A stretch of DNA of 64,000 bases, taken from positions 1,054,001 to 1,118,000 of the forward strand of contig NZ_JAFMZP010000001.1 in assembly GCF_024436435.1 (NCBI RefSeq), read 5' to 3'. A model generated the notes under the pieces. It was not told the DNA's origin. It searched no databases and saw only the letters and a program-made list of their open reading frames with translations. Both the position numbers and the translations under genes were made by a program. Shown here one piece after another: positions 7,616 through 16,195 of this stretch; the first letter of the stretch is position 1; each line of letters starts with the position of its first letter. The stretch comes from Desertivirga xinjiangensis. GTDB taxonomy: Bacteria > Bacteroidota > Bacteroidia > Sphingobacteriales > Sphingobacteriaceae.

Positions 7616-9499
7616 ATGGGTAAAGAATCATTTTTGATACAAGCAATAGTATATCTGTCTGCCGCAGTGGTGGGGGTAAACCTGGCCAAACGGTTAGGGC
7701 TAGGCTCTGTCCTTGGTTATCTGTTTGCAGGCATAGCCATCGGCCCATATCTTTTGGGCTTTGTAGGCGAAGAAGGGAAGGAGCTAATGCATGTTGCCGA
7801 ATTTGGTGTGGTAATGATGTTGTTCGTAATCGGCCTGGAACTAGAACCCAACCTCCTCTGGCGTATGCGGAAACTGATCCTGGGTTTGGGCGGCGTACAA
7901 ATTCTGGTTACGGCAATTGTATTGGGCAGCATCGCCTGGTTGGCCGGTCAGGTATGGCAATCATCTTTAGTTATCGGCCTGATACTTGCACTTTCATCTA
8001 CTGCTATCGTAATGCAGACCCTGAGCGAGAAGAGCCTATTAAAAACCAAAGCCGGACAGTCCTCTTTTGCCGTACTGCTTTCGCAGGATATTGCCGTTAT
8101 CCCTATGCTGGCTATTTTTCCCTTACTCGCCACACAGCAAAATAATGTGGTCAGTACAAGTTTCATTGGACACCTTCCAGGGTGGCAGCAAACGCTGTTT
8201 GTTTTAGCTGCCATTGGAGGAATCATTCTTGCAGGACGATATGTGGTGGGGCCGGTGTTTCGATGGGTTGCAAAAACCCGTCAGCGAGAATTATTTATGG
8301 CCACTGCTATTCTGCTGGTTTTTGCTATTGCAGAACTGATGATTGTGGTTGGACTAAGTCCTGCGCTGGGAACCTTTCTCGCCGGGGTAGTGCTGGCCAA
8401 CAGCGAGTACCGGCATGAGCTGGAGAGTGATATAGAACCTTTTAAAGGGCTACTGTTGGGCCTTTTCTTCATTGCTGTAGGTGCTTCTATCAACTTTGGA
8501 CTCATTGGCACTAATCCCAGTCTTATTTTGGCGCTTGTACTCGGTCTGGTTATTATCAAGGGTGTTATTCTGTATGTATTGGGGTACTTTTTTGATATCA
8601 GAGGTGACCAAAACATGCTTTTTGCCGTTGCTCTGGCACAGTCGGGAGAATTTGCCTTTGTTCTTTTTTCTTTTGCCGGACAGTATCAATTACTTGACGA
8701 ACACACCATCAGTATTTTGGTTGCGGTGGTGGCAATCAGCATGGCACTAAGTCCGCTTATCTTTGTATTAAACGAGCGCCTGATCATGCCACGCTTCTTC
8801 ACTAAACGGAAAACGAAGCGCGAAAGCGACGATATCCACGAAACGCATCCCGTAATAATAGCCGGCTTTGGCCGGTATGGAAATATCGTTGGACGCTTTT
8901 TAAAGGCTAATGGCATTTCAGCAACCATTCTTGACAATGATTCTGACCGGGTTGATCTCCTTAGAAAATTCGGATTTAAAGTGTATTATGGCGATGCATC
9001 ACGTTTTGACCTGATGAAAGCGGCCGGCGCCGAAAGCGCTAAACTAATTATTATTGCCATGGATACACCGGAACAGTGCCTTCAGATGGTAAGTATGGTA
9101 AAGAGTCATTTTCCGCATCTGAAGATTCTTTCGAGGGCTTACGACCGCAAAGATGCCTACGACCTGATGGAAGCCGGTGTAGATAATATCTACAGAGAAA
9201 CACTTGATTCATCGTTACGAATGGGCACAGATGCTTTAAGCATGCTAGGTTTGAGGGCCTATAATACGCATCGGGCAGCCCGAACATTTCTTCGTCATGA
9301 TGAAAGAGCACTTACTGAACTTCTCAACTATCGTAATAACACCTCATCTTACATCAAAGTAGCAAGAGAACGCATCACTGAACTTGAAGAACTGATATTA
9401 AGTGATATGAAAGATACAGAAATCACTGAAAGAGATAGTGGCTGGGATAGTGACGCTTTAAGGAAGGCGGCGGAAGCCAAGCGTCCAAATATTCAATAA
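7616..9499 (+). CDS. KefB/KefC-type K+/H+ antiporter with RCK domain
   Basis: A 627-residue inner-membrane protein. Residues 1-385 hold about 12-13 transmembrane helices of the CPA2 sodium/proton exchanger fold ('LGLGSVLGYLFAGIAIGP', 'LALSSTAIVMQTL', 'ALAQSGEFAFVLF'). Residues 405-530 form a TrkA-N/RCK domain with the dinucleotide motif GFGRYGNIVG and the acidic 'LDNDSDRVDLLRKFG'. A charged tail follows. The family releases K+ and acidifies the cell when electrophile-thiol adducts form, in protection from methylglyoxal-like toxins. The nearby VOC protein suits that role. Glutathione is not usual in Bacteroidota, so the gating ligand here may be another thiol adduct or a nucleotide. Coupled to the KefF-like gene. 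Confidence 0.9.
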   Translation: MGKESFLIQAIVYLSAAVVGVNLAKRLGLGSVLGYLFAGIAIGPYLLGFVGEEGKELMHVAEFGVVMMLFVIGLELEPNLLWRMRKLILGLGGVQILVTAIVLGSIAWLAGQVWQSSLVIGLILALSSTAIVMQTLSEKSLLKTKAGQSSFAVLLSQDIAVIPMLAIFPLLATQQNNVVSTSFIGHLPGWQQTLFVLAAIGGIILAGRYVVGPVFRWVAKTRQRELFMATAILLVFAIAELMIVVGLSPALGTFLAGVVLANSEYRHELESDIEPFKGLLLGLFFIAVGASINFGLIGTNPSLILALVLGLVIIKGVILYVLGYFFDIRGDQNMLFAVALAQSGEFAFVLFSFAGQYQLLDEHTISILVAVVAISMALSPLIFVLNERLIMPRFFTKRKTKRESDDIHETHPVIIAGFGRYGNIVGRFLKANGISATILDNDSDRVDLLRKFGFKVYYGDASRFDLMKAAGAESAKLIIIAMDTPEQCLQMVSMVKSHFPHLKILSRAYDRKDAYDLMEAGVDNIYRETLDSSLRMGTDALSMLGLRAYNTHRAARTFLRHDERALTELLNYRNNTSSYIKVARERITELEELILSDMKDTEITERDSGWDSDALRKAAEAKRPNIQ

Positions 9500-9596
9500 A
9501 ATGTTTGGCCGATTTATATCCAAAAATCACGGGAAATCTGTGCTGAGAGTGACAAGTCTACCAGTGGGAAGGTCTTTAGTTGCATTTATTCGGCTC

Positions 9597-9998
9597 TTAC
9601 TTAAATTCCGTCTGGATGTTGATATTTCCTTTCAGCATCTTGGAAATAGGACAGTTCTCGGCAACCCGAATCAGCCTTTGCTGTAACTCCGGACCAGTAT
9701 CATACTTGATGGAGATCGTACGATCAATGCGCAGGGCTGTGCCGTTGTTCCCAATCAATTGGAACATATTGGCTTCGACCTTGATCTCCGGGATCTCCAG
9801 TCCTTTATGATCGATATACATCCGGAGTGTCGCCAGCGTGCAGGAAACAAGAGATGACAATAAGAGTGTGTAAGGATCCGGACCAATATCCTTTCCGCCC
9901 AATTTTTCGGGTTCGTCCGTGATCAGTACACCATTCCTCCAGTGGATAGCTGTTCTGAATTTATCGCTGCCGATCGCCCCTTTGACAGGTGTTTCCAA
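9597..9998 (-). CDS. OsmC family peroxiredoxin-like protein
   Basis: About 133 residues with the OsmC/Ohr fold. The usual reactive-cysteine segments are 'LLLSSLVSCTLATLRMY' (first Cys) and 'RVAENCPISKML' (second Cys). These proteins reduce organic hydroperoxides with a paired thiol. The best start is a TTG at 9998 just before 'ETPVKGAIGSDKFRTAIHW'; few residues seem to be missing, but the start lies inside the broken acetyltransferase gene, so translation signals may be new. Part of the stress group with the Crp/Fnr gene further upstream on the same strand. Confidence 0.85.
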   Translation of the reverse strand: METPVKGAIGSDKFRTAIHWRNGVLITDEPEKLGGKDIGPDPYTLLLSSLVSCTLATLRMYIDHKGLEIPEIKVEANMFQLIGNNGTALRIDRTISIKYDTGPELQQRLIRVAENCPISKMLKGNINIQTEFK

Positions 9999-10191
9999 TA
10001 TAGCTGACTAGTTGCTCTAATAGCAATTTTGCAAAGCCACGGCCTTCAAACTCCGGATAGACCTCGGTATGGAAGACCGCCAGTCTTCCGCCTGTCATAG
10101 CCAGGTTCATTTTACCCGCCTGGACATCGTTTGAGAACAGCTGGACTTCAGCGTGGACACGGTCCGTAAAAACAACTTTTGTATTTTCCAT
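9961..10191 (-). pseudogene. Truncated YjdJ-type GNAT acetyltransferase
   Basis: From the ATG at 10191 the frame reads a short GNAT-like domain (COG2388 type): 'AGKMNLAMTGGRLAVFHTEV', 'EFEGRGFAKLLLEQLVSYI'. After residue about 66 it runs into unrelated sequence and stops at 9961, inside the OsmC gene. The C-terminal part with the usual 'PLCPYV.A.F..HPEY' is missing; an intact relative lies at 14422-14718. A deletion seems to have joined this gene to the start of osmC-like DNA. It is probably inactive since the acceptor-site half is lost. Confidence 0.65.
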
Positions 10192-10480
10192 TATTTGTCT
10201 TTCGTTTATTGAGGACATCCTCTTTGATACTTAAAGCGCCTGAGCATGGGGCGACCTGGCCGACCAGTTCCCAGCTGGTTTGCATTTTGTGGCCGTATCC
10301 GTTTACGTGCCTTAGGTTACAGACCTGGAGCAGCGTCCTCGCACAACGCCGTAGTGAATACATGCTTTCATTTTCAACGAAATAAGTTGACACGCAAATT
10401 TCTGCAACGGAGCTCAAAGAGGAAGATGACATTTATCGAAAAAGGTGGTAGATAAATATCTATTGCAAATCGCAGACGTG

Positions 10481-11065
10481 TTATTTAAGATTTAACTGAC
10501 GTTTGACGCGGCTTAGCGTATCCTTATTGATACCGATGAACGATGCGATAATATGCTGCGGGAAACGTGCGATAAGTTCAGGATAGCATTCTACGAAATC
10601 GGTATAACGCTTATCTGCCTGAGAACTTATTACGGATGCAAGACGCCGGGTGTTGGCCATCATATTACGCTCGTCAAGCTTCATTTTCATATCACGGAAC
10701 GCGGGTACCCTTTCCTGTAGTTGAAGCGTGCCTTCCAATGTAATACAAAGCAGTTCGCAATGCTCCCAGGCATCAATGTGGTAGAGGCTTGGCGTGGACT
10801 CTACAAAACTTTCGCGGTCGCCCATCCACCAATTCTCGATACCGACCTGTATAATATGTTCAACCCCTCTGTCATCTACGGTATACTTTCGCATTGCACC
10901 TTTGACGATAAATGCAAAATGCTTGCACTGATTCCCGGCTTGTAATAAAAATTGTCTTTTCCTTAGTTTGGAGGGAGTAAATGTCTGTCTTATCAATTCC
11001 TTTTCCTCGGCTGTAAGCGGCTCAGATCTGAATTTCTTCAGGTAGTCAAAAAAAACTTCATGCAT
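10481..11065 (-). CDS. Crp/Fnr family transcriptional regulator
   Basis: About 194 residues. An N-terminal cyclic-nucleotide-binding-like barrel (residues 25-125, 'LRKRQFLLQAGNQCKHFAFI', 'KGAMRKYTVDDRG') is followed by a helical linker and a C-terminal winged-helix ('HIIASFIGINKDTLSRVKRQL'). No Fe-S cysteine cluster of the Fnr type is seen. Bacteroidota have many such regulators with unknown ligands. It is divergent from the isochorismatase-like gene at 11492 and upstream of OsmC, so it may control either. Starts at ATG 11065. Confidence 0.85.
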   Translation of the reverse strand: MHEVFFDYLKKFRSEPLTAEEKELIRQTFTPSKLRKRQFLLQAGNQCKHFAFIVKGAMRKYTVDDRGVEHIIQVGIENWWMGDRESFVESTPSLYHIDAWEHCELLCITLEGTLQLQERVPAFRDMKMKLDERNMMANTRRLASVISSQADKRYTDFVECYPELIARFPQHIIASFIGINKDTLSRVKRQLNLK

Positions 11066-11491
11066 ATAGTCTCTCTTATCACTTTATTATTACTATCGTA
11101 CGTATTGCAAATATATGGTAAAAGCAGATTCTTACGAGCTGGAGTCAATATGTCTGATATAACCAGCTGGTGGTGGGTTGTTACGAAGTATTTACTCGTT
11201 TTACCTGATAGCATTCTGAATTTTATAGACAATTATCTACATTATTTTTCTACAAATGTCATCTTTTCCTTCTGGCGGGATCTCGAAATTTGCTCTGTCA
11301 ATAGTTAAAAATTATCATGATTTGCGTTATCGGCTATACGATCCCTGATTTGCCTTACAGGTCTGCTTATGGCTGTTCCAATTGCGAATGGCAGAGAAGG
11401 ACGGCGAAAGACATTCGAAATAGAGAGGATTATACTAACCATTATTTCTTAGGCGCATTGCAATTCTTAATTAATATTAGAAATATCAAAC
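11066..11491. other. Divergent intergenic region, no gene seen
   Basis: About 425 AT-rich bases between the Crp/Fnr gene and the isochorismatase-like gene. It should hold both promoters. Short frames here lack protein character. No clear palindrome was identified by eye. Confidence 0.35.
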
Positions 11492-12145
11492 ATGTCAAAC
11501 ATTCAAAAAAAAGGCCTTGAGGCCCTGTTGCGTCCTGAGGACAGTATCGTTGTGCTGATCGATCACCAGCCATTTCAATTCACTAATCTTAACAGCCACG
11601 AGCCAACGATGATCATTAACAATGTTGCAGGTCTTTCAAAAGCCGCAAAGATCTTTAATGTGCCAACCATCCTGACAACGGTTCTGGAGGAGCGTGGCGG
11701 GTTGATCATCAAACAAATCCAGGATGTATTTCCGGAGCAAAAACCGATTAACCGTACCTGGATCAATACCTGGGAAGACCCCAATGTGACCGATATTGTG
11801 GCGAAAAGCGGCCGCAAGCAGTTGATTATTGCCGGATTATGGACCGATATATGCGTCGCTATGCCGGCCATACAGGCAGCAGCTGAAGGCTATGATGTAT
11901 TTGTTGTAACAGATGCGTGCGGGTCGTCTTCCCTGGAAGCGCACGAAATGGCTGTACGTCGTATGGTACAACATGGTATTACGCCAATTAACTGGTTTGC
12001 GGTCATATCTGAATGGCAGCGTGATTGGGCACGTCTGGATACAGCTGCCCAGCTGGCCGGTTTGATGATCGAGCATTGCGGAGCGACCGGCGTTGCTTAT
12101 GCTTGGGAACAGCAGTTATTAAATACGCCAGTTCCGGCACAATAA
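11492..12145 (+). CDS. Isochorismatase-family (YcaC-like) hydrolase
   Basis: A 217-residue cysteine hydrolase. The catalytic Asp lies in 'SIVVLIDHQPFQF', and the nucleophile Cys in 'IIAGLWTDICVAMPAIQAA'; the Trp-Thr-Asp before it is typical of YcaC-like members. Substrate is unknown; the family cleaves isochorismate, nicotinamide or amides. The C-terminal 'VISEWQRDWARLDTAAQLAG' is also characteristic of YcaC proteins. Directly followed by a luciferase-like remnant and pirin, a gene set often seen together in stress islands and possibly under the Crp/Fnr neighbour. Confidence 0.88.
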   Translation: MSNIQKKGLEALLRPEDSIVVLIDHQPFQFTNLNSHEPTMIINNVAGLSKAAKIFNVPTILTTVLEERGGLIIKQIQDVFPEQKPINRTWINTWEDPNVTDIVAKSGRKQLIIAGLWTDICVAMPAIQAAAEGYDVFVVTDACGSSSLEAHEMAVRRMVQHGITPINWFAVISEWQRDWARLDTAAQLAGLMIEHCGATGVAYAWEQQLLNTPVPAQ

Positions 12146-12171
12146 CCAAAGTCAATCGACACTCTGAGGTT

Positions 12172-12675
12172 AATCAGAGTGTGCGTGCTGGTATGCTAGG
12201 GCTTCCTTTAATGGTGGCCGTCATTGGCGGGGAAACCGAGCGCTTCCGGCCGCTGGTCGACCTTTATCGAAAATCAGGCGCCGAAGCCGGTTTTAGCCCG
12301 GAACAGCTAAGGGTGGGCCTGCATTCGCCCGGCTATGTTGGTGTGGACGATCAAACGGCGATCGATGATTACTATCCGGGCTATAAAGAATCATGGACGA
12401 AAATAGGCTTCGAACGCGGATGGCCGCCTGTCACAAGAAGTCAATTCGACGATCTGATATCGGAAAAAGGTGTCCTTGTGGTCGGCGGACCGGAAACGGT
12501 TGCTGCGAAGCTGTTGCACCACAGCGAAGCACTTGGGGGGGTGGACCGTTTTATGTTCCAGATGGATATTGCTGGCCTTACTCATCAGCAGTCGATGCAA
12601 GCCATTGAACTGATTGGTTCAAAAGTTATACCGTTTGTTAGACATAATGCTAAGTCCCGACCACCATTTAATTGA
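12172..12675 (+). pseudogene. C-terminal fragment of an LLM-class flavin-dependent oxidoreductase
   Basis: From 'SVRAGMLGLPLMVAVIGG' through 'RFRPLVDLYRKSGAEAGF', 'KGVLVVGGPETVAAKLL' and 'GGVDRFMFQMDIAGL' this is the C-terminal half of a luciferase-like monooxygenase (usual length about 340). The N-terminal half, with the FMN-binding barrel start, is missing: only 26 bases separate it from the stop of the isochorismatase gene. An internal ATG at 12193 could express about 160 residues, but such a piece cannot form the barrel. A deletion fused the two neighbours. Confidence 0.8.
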
Positions 12676-12703
12676 ATTAAACTATTCAAGATTAATATTT
12701 AAT

Positions 12704-13588
12704 ATGAAAAAGAAAAGCAGCTTTTCTACCCAGGGGCAAAGGGCAGATATAGGCGACCTGAAAATTTACCGCATACTGGCCAACAGATATGCAGACGCGG
12801 TAGGCCCGTTCGTATTCCTGGACCATATCGTTCCTACGATCCAAACCAGGGTCAACAAGGAGGGTACCGGCGCGCATCCGCACCGGGGCATCGCTACGTT
12901 AACCTACATTTTAAATGGCGAGGACGAACATTTCGACAGTGCCGGGAACTATGCCATGGTACATTCGGGCGGAATCCAATGGATGAAGGCCGGGAACGGG
13001 ATCATCCACGATGAAACGCTCAACTATGACTCTCGGACAGATTCCAAGATGGTCCATGCCTTTCAATTCTGGATCAACCTTCCGGCAAAGGAAAAAGCTG
13101 AAAAACCAGAATATTTGGCTATTGAAGGCAATAAAGTGCCCTATAAAGACTTGCCGGAAGGAACAGGATGGATCAAAGTTGTCGCCGGTTCATTTGACGA
13201 ACTAAGTTCTGCGATACCCAACTATTCAGAACAATTTCTCTACCATATCCATTTGGAGCCGGGTGCCAGCTTCACGACAGATTTTGCTGAAAAGTTAGAA
13301 GTAGCAGCCTATTTGCCCGTACTTCCGGCCACCATAAATGACGAAAAGTTTAATGCTGGTGAATTCATAGAATTTGACAGGAAGGCAGGAAGCATTAAAT
13401 TGGAAAATGACAACCAGGAGGCTGGTGACTTCTTATTGTTCGGTGGCGAGACCTATCAGGAATCCATCTACGCGGAGGGGCCTTTCGTCATGAATTCCAA
13501 ATTGGATATCGCCATTGCCTACCGGGATTTTTATAATGGCGATTACGGAAATATCGATTACGAAAAGCAAAGGTTAAAAATACTCTAA
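12704..13588 (+). CDS. Pirin family protein
   Basis: A 294-residue bicupin. The N-terminal cupin carries the metal ligands in 'GAHPHRGIATLTYILNGE' and the following 'DEHFDSAG' and 'GNGIIHDE', the pirin pattern. The C-terminal cupin is degenerate as usual. Pirins act as quercetin-dioxygenase-like or stress-linked proteins. The start at 12704 was chosen since an upstream frame beginning at 12614 overlaps the oxidoreductase remnant and lacks similarity. A second pirin lies at 56741. Confidence 0.9.
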   Translation: MKKKSSFSTQGQRADIGDLKIYRILANRYADAVGPFVFLDHIVPTIQTRVNKEGTGAHPHRGIATLTYILNGEDEHFDSAGNYAMVHSGGIQWMKAGNGIIHDETLNYDSRTDSKMVHAFQFWINLPAKEKAEKPEYLAIEGNKVPYKDLPEGTGWIKVVAGSFDELSSAIPNYSEQFLYHIHLEPGASFTTDFAEKLEVAAYLPVLPATINDEKFNAGEFIEFDRKAGSIKLENDNQEAGDFLLFGGETYQESIYAEGPFVMNSKLDIAIAYRDFYNGDYGNIDYEKQRLKIL

Positions 13589-13658
13589 GGCAGGCTGACC
13601 AAGATCTTTTTCTGCAAAGCTTATCAACCTCATAAAGAACCTAAACTATTTTTGAATC

Positions 13659-14138
13659 ATGGACAACTACAACATACCCGCCGAAACCCGTATAGGCCAC
13701 GTACACTTGAAAGTAAGCAATTTGCAACGCTCGCTTGATTTTTACTGCGGTTTATTAGGTTTTGAACTGATCAACACCTATGGCGATCAGGCTGCCTTCA
13801 TATCAGCGGGAGGATATCATCATCATATTGGTTTAAATACCTGGCATAGTAAAGATAGCGGTCCGGCGCCCGAACGTGCTCCCGGTTTATACCATACAGC
13901 CATTCTTTATCCTGAAAGAAAAGATCTTGCAGCAATTTTGCGCCGACTGATAAAGAAAAATTACCCTATAACAGGGACATCGGATCACGGCGTATCCGAA
14001 GCCATTTATCTTAACGATCCTGACAAGAACGGAGTTGAACTGTACTGGGACCGCTCCCGAGAGAAATGGTACGATAACAATGGTAAAATAACCATGCACA
14101 ACAAACGGTTAGACGTAGAGGGTTTACTTGAGCTTTAA
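13659..14138 (+). CDS. VOC family (glyoxalase/catechol-dioxygenase-like) protein
   Basis: A 159-residue protein with one and a half vicinal-oxygen-chelate repeats: 'RIGHVHLKVSNLQRSLDFYCG' (metal His), 'GGYHHHIGLNTW' and 'DHGVSEAIYLNDPDKNGVELYWDR' (metal Glu near the end). The pattern is that of the CatE/glyoxalase group that acts on catechols or electrophilic aldehydes. The exact substrate cannot be told. It lies 70 bases after pirin and before a hairpin terminator, so it ends the transcription unit that begins at 11492. Confidence 0.85.
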   Translation: MDNYNIPAETRIGHVHLKVSNLQRSLDFYCGLLGFELINTYGDQAAFISAGGYHHHIGLNTWHSKDSGPAPERAPGLYHTAILYPERKDLAAILRRLIKKNYPITGTSDHGVSEAIYLNDPDKNGVELYWDRSREKWYDNNGKITMHNKRLDVEGLLEL

Positions 14139-14208
14139 TTAGCACAATTATCCTTTGATATCACCGAAACCTGTTTATTGATTATTAGTTATAATTAGAA
14201 AATGCCGG

Positions 14209-14238
14209 AAAGCACTTAGTACGTCAGGCAGTGCTTTT
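14209..14238 (+). terminator. Hairpin after the VOC gene
   Basis: AAAGCACT (14209-14216) pairs with AGTGCTTT (14230-14237) over a 13-base loop and is followed by TTTCG; about 70 bases past the stop at 14138. A modest terminator candidate. Confidence 0.5.
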
Positions 14239-14421
14239 CGCGAGAGAAAGACACATTAAGATCTTGCCTCTTTGCCCTTTCGCCAGGCATGTCTTTGACG
14301 CTGTATCAGAATATCATGATGTCCTGGCGTGATTTTTAAATACGGCCCGTACACTTTCGGTGAAACCCCAAATAAATCTAATAGCAAGGACAGTGATTAA
14401 TATTCATTACACAAAATTCAG

Positions 14422-14718
14422 ATGATTGATATTAAATTCGAAACCGGCAGATCAGACACCGATGCGTTTAACCTTTACGAGAGCGGAACTAAGGTAGGTG
14501 AAATGATTGTGAAGATTAAGGATACCAAAATGATTGTGTACCACACCGAAGTTGACGAGGATAAGGAAGGAAACGGTTTTGCCACCATGTTGCTACATGA
14601 AATGGTGACTTTCGTCCGAGCCAATAAATTGCGGGTGGTTCCATTATGTGTATTCGTACGTGCTCGTTTTGAAGCGCAGCCGGATCAATATGGCGATGTC
14701 TGGGAGAAAAGCGACTAG
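14422..14718 (+). CDS. YjdJ-type GNAT N-acetyltransferase (small)
   Basis: A 98-residue single-domain protein of the COG2388 type: 'GEMIVKIKDTKMIVYHTEV', the acetyl-CoA loop in 'GNGFATMLLHEMVTFVR', and the closing 'VVPLCVFVRARF..QPDQYGDVW'. The donor is acetyl-CoA; the acceptor is unknown. Intact relative of the truncated copy at 9961-10191. It may be translated with the kinase gene 34 bases downstream. Confidence 0.8.
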   Translation: MIDIKFETGRSDTDAFNLYESGTKVGEMIVKIKDTKMIVYHTEVDEDKEGNGFATMLLHEMVTFVRANKLRVVPLCVFVRARFEAQPDQYGDVWEKSD

Positions 14719-14752
14719 GTCTTTAAGAGTTTTCTTTATTAAAATTTAAGCG

Positions 14753-16180
14753 ATGTCTAACACAATATCTACATACGTTGATCAGTTACTAAGTTTCGGA
14801 CGCTTGTCCGCGGTTCCCGCCGAACAACTCGAGTGGCTGGTCGAGCAGAGCAGCGCCCGTGAATTTTCAGACGGTGAGTTCGTAGGAAAGGAAGGGACCA
14901 AGATTGACGGCCCGCATTTCGTCCTTGAAGGTAAAATTGGCGTTTATCTGCATCAGGTTGATGTAAAGAGAGATATCTCTACGTTGACAAAAGGAGATAT
15001 ATTCGGCTACCTTCCTTACTCTCGCAGTAGTGTGGCTTCGCTGAATGCTCAAGCTCAAGGTCCCGTTCGAATTTTATCATTTCCGACTGACCGGATCAGG
15101 GAAATGATCAATACTCAGTTTGAACTCACCCAGGCACTGGTACATGTTATGAGTACCCGTGTACGGGATTACACTACGCTTCAACAGCAAACTGATAAAA
15201 TGGCCGCATTGGGCAAACTTGCCGCGGGATTAGCGCATGAGCTTAACAATCCGGCTTCGGCTCTGGTAAGCGACTCTTTGTCATTACGCCAGCACCTTCG
15301 GTTAGAACCATTGGCATTTAAGGAATTAACAGCGATACATCTCGAACCGTACCAGGTGGAGGGCGCCAACGAGGAACTTCTTCGTATCATGTCGGGGTAT
15401 CAGCCCTCCAATTTGAGCCTGAAGGAGCGTACAAAAAAAGAAGAACTTATCGCTGACTGGCTCGACGAAAACGAGATATCTGATTCAGAAGAGATGGCTG
15501 AAATCTTCGCGGATTTTAACATTGGAACAGAGAGCCTTGAAGTCTTTAAAAAGTTTGTTCCCGCTAATGCCCGAAAACCGGTATTTAGTTGGATTCTAAA
15601 CGTTCTCGTCACGGAAAAAATGGTTCTGGATATACAGCTATCCGCGTCGAGGATATCAGAATTAATCAAATCCGTTAAGATCTATACCCATATGGATCGG
15701 GGCTCCGAGAAGATTTCAGCCAACATTCACGAGGGTATTCGGAATACCATTAGTATCCTGGGCCATAAATTCAGGAGGGGGAACGTCAGTTTAATTGAGC
15801 GGTACGATGAGAGTTTGCCTCCGGTTAAAGTATATCCGGGGGAATTAAATCAAGTCTGGACCAACCTGATCGATAACGCGCTTGACGCGATGGAAGCGAA
15901 TAAGAAAGGAATGATGACTATCACCACTGAAAGAGACCGGGAATTTGTAAAAGTGACCATCAACGACGACGGGCCGGGCATTCCTGAAAGCATTATATCT
16001 AACGTTTTTGATCCTTTTTTTACAACCAAAGAGCTAGGTAAAGGCACCGGAATGGGACTAGAAACCGTTAGACGGATTGTTTTAAAGCACAAGGGCTCAG
16101 TGAAAGTTAGTTCAACACCTGGCGATACCACTTTTACGGTTTGCTTCCTAATAGATAGTGATGTCTCTGAAGAAAAATAG
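14753..16180 (+). CDS. Sensor histidine kinase with N-terminal cyclic-nucleotide-binding-like domain
   Basis: A 475-residue cytoplasmic protein without membrane segments. Residues 10-130 form a cNMP-binding barrel ('FVLEGKIGVYLHQ'). The H-box 'MAALGKLAAGLAHELNNPAS' puts the phospho-acceptor at His162. A long helical insert (170-290) is followed by the HATPase domain with N-box 'NQVWTNLIDNALDAME', 'DDGPGIPE' and 'GKGTGMGLETVRRIV'. The next gene, 15 bases downstream, is a response regulator fused to a flavoprotein, its likely partner. The ligand of the barrel is unknown. Base composition is higher in GC than the flanks, suggesting transfer. Confidence 0.9.
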   Translation: MSNTISTYVDQLLSFGRLSAVPAEQLEWLVEQSSAREFSDGEFVGKEGTKIDGPHFVLEGKIGVYLHQVDVKRDISTLTKGDIFGYLPYSRSSVASLNAQAQGPVRILSFPTDRIREMINTQFELTQALVHVMSTRVRDYTTLQQQTDKMAALGKLAAGLAHELNNPASALVSDSLSLRQHLRLEPLAFKELTAIHLEPYQVEGANEELLRIMSGYQPSNLSLKERTKKEELIADWLDENEISDSEEMAEIFADFNIGTESLEVFKKFVPANARKPVFSWILNVLVTEKMVLDIQLSASRISELIKSVKIYTHMDRGSEKISANIHEGIRNTISILGHKFRRGNVSLIERYDESLPPVKVYPGELNQVWTNLIDNALDAMEANKKGMMTITTERDREFVKVTINDDGPGIPESIISNVFDPFFTTKELGKGTGMGLETVRRIVLKHKGSVKVSSTPGDTTFTVCFLIDSDVSEEK

Positions 16181-16195
16181 CATAATATACAACAC

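Noticed and set aside
8182-8750. Several frames inside the KefC-type gene on both strands
   Set aside because: Shadows of the real coding frame; codon pattern belongs to the antiporter.
9501-9686. 61-codon frame just after the KefC-type gene
   Set aside because: Mostly antisense to the end of the OsmC gene, no domain, no conserved look.
10148-10455. Overlapping frames on both strands between the GNAT fragment and the Crp/Fnr gene
   Set aside because: Composition is unlike protein in either strand and no start or family signal is seen; left as spacer, likely remains of the deleted DNA.
11060-11520. Frames of 64-82 codons in the divergent Crp/isochorismatase gap
   Set aside because: Low protein character and overlap with the promoter region; no ribosome site.
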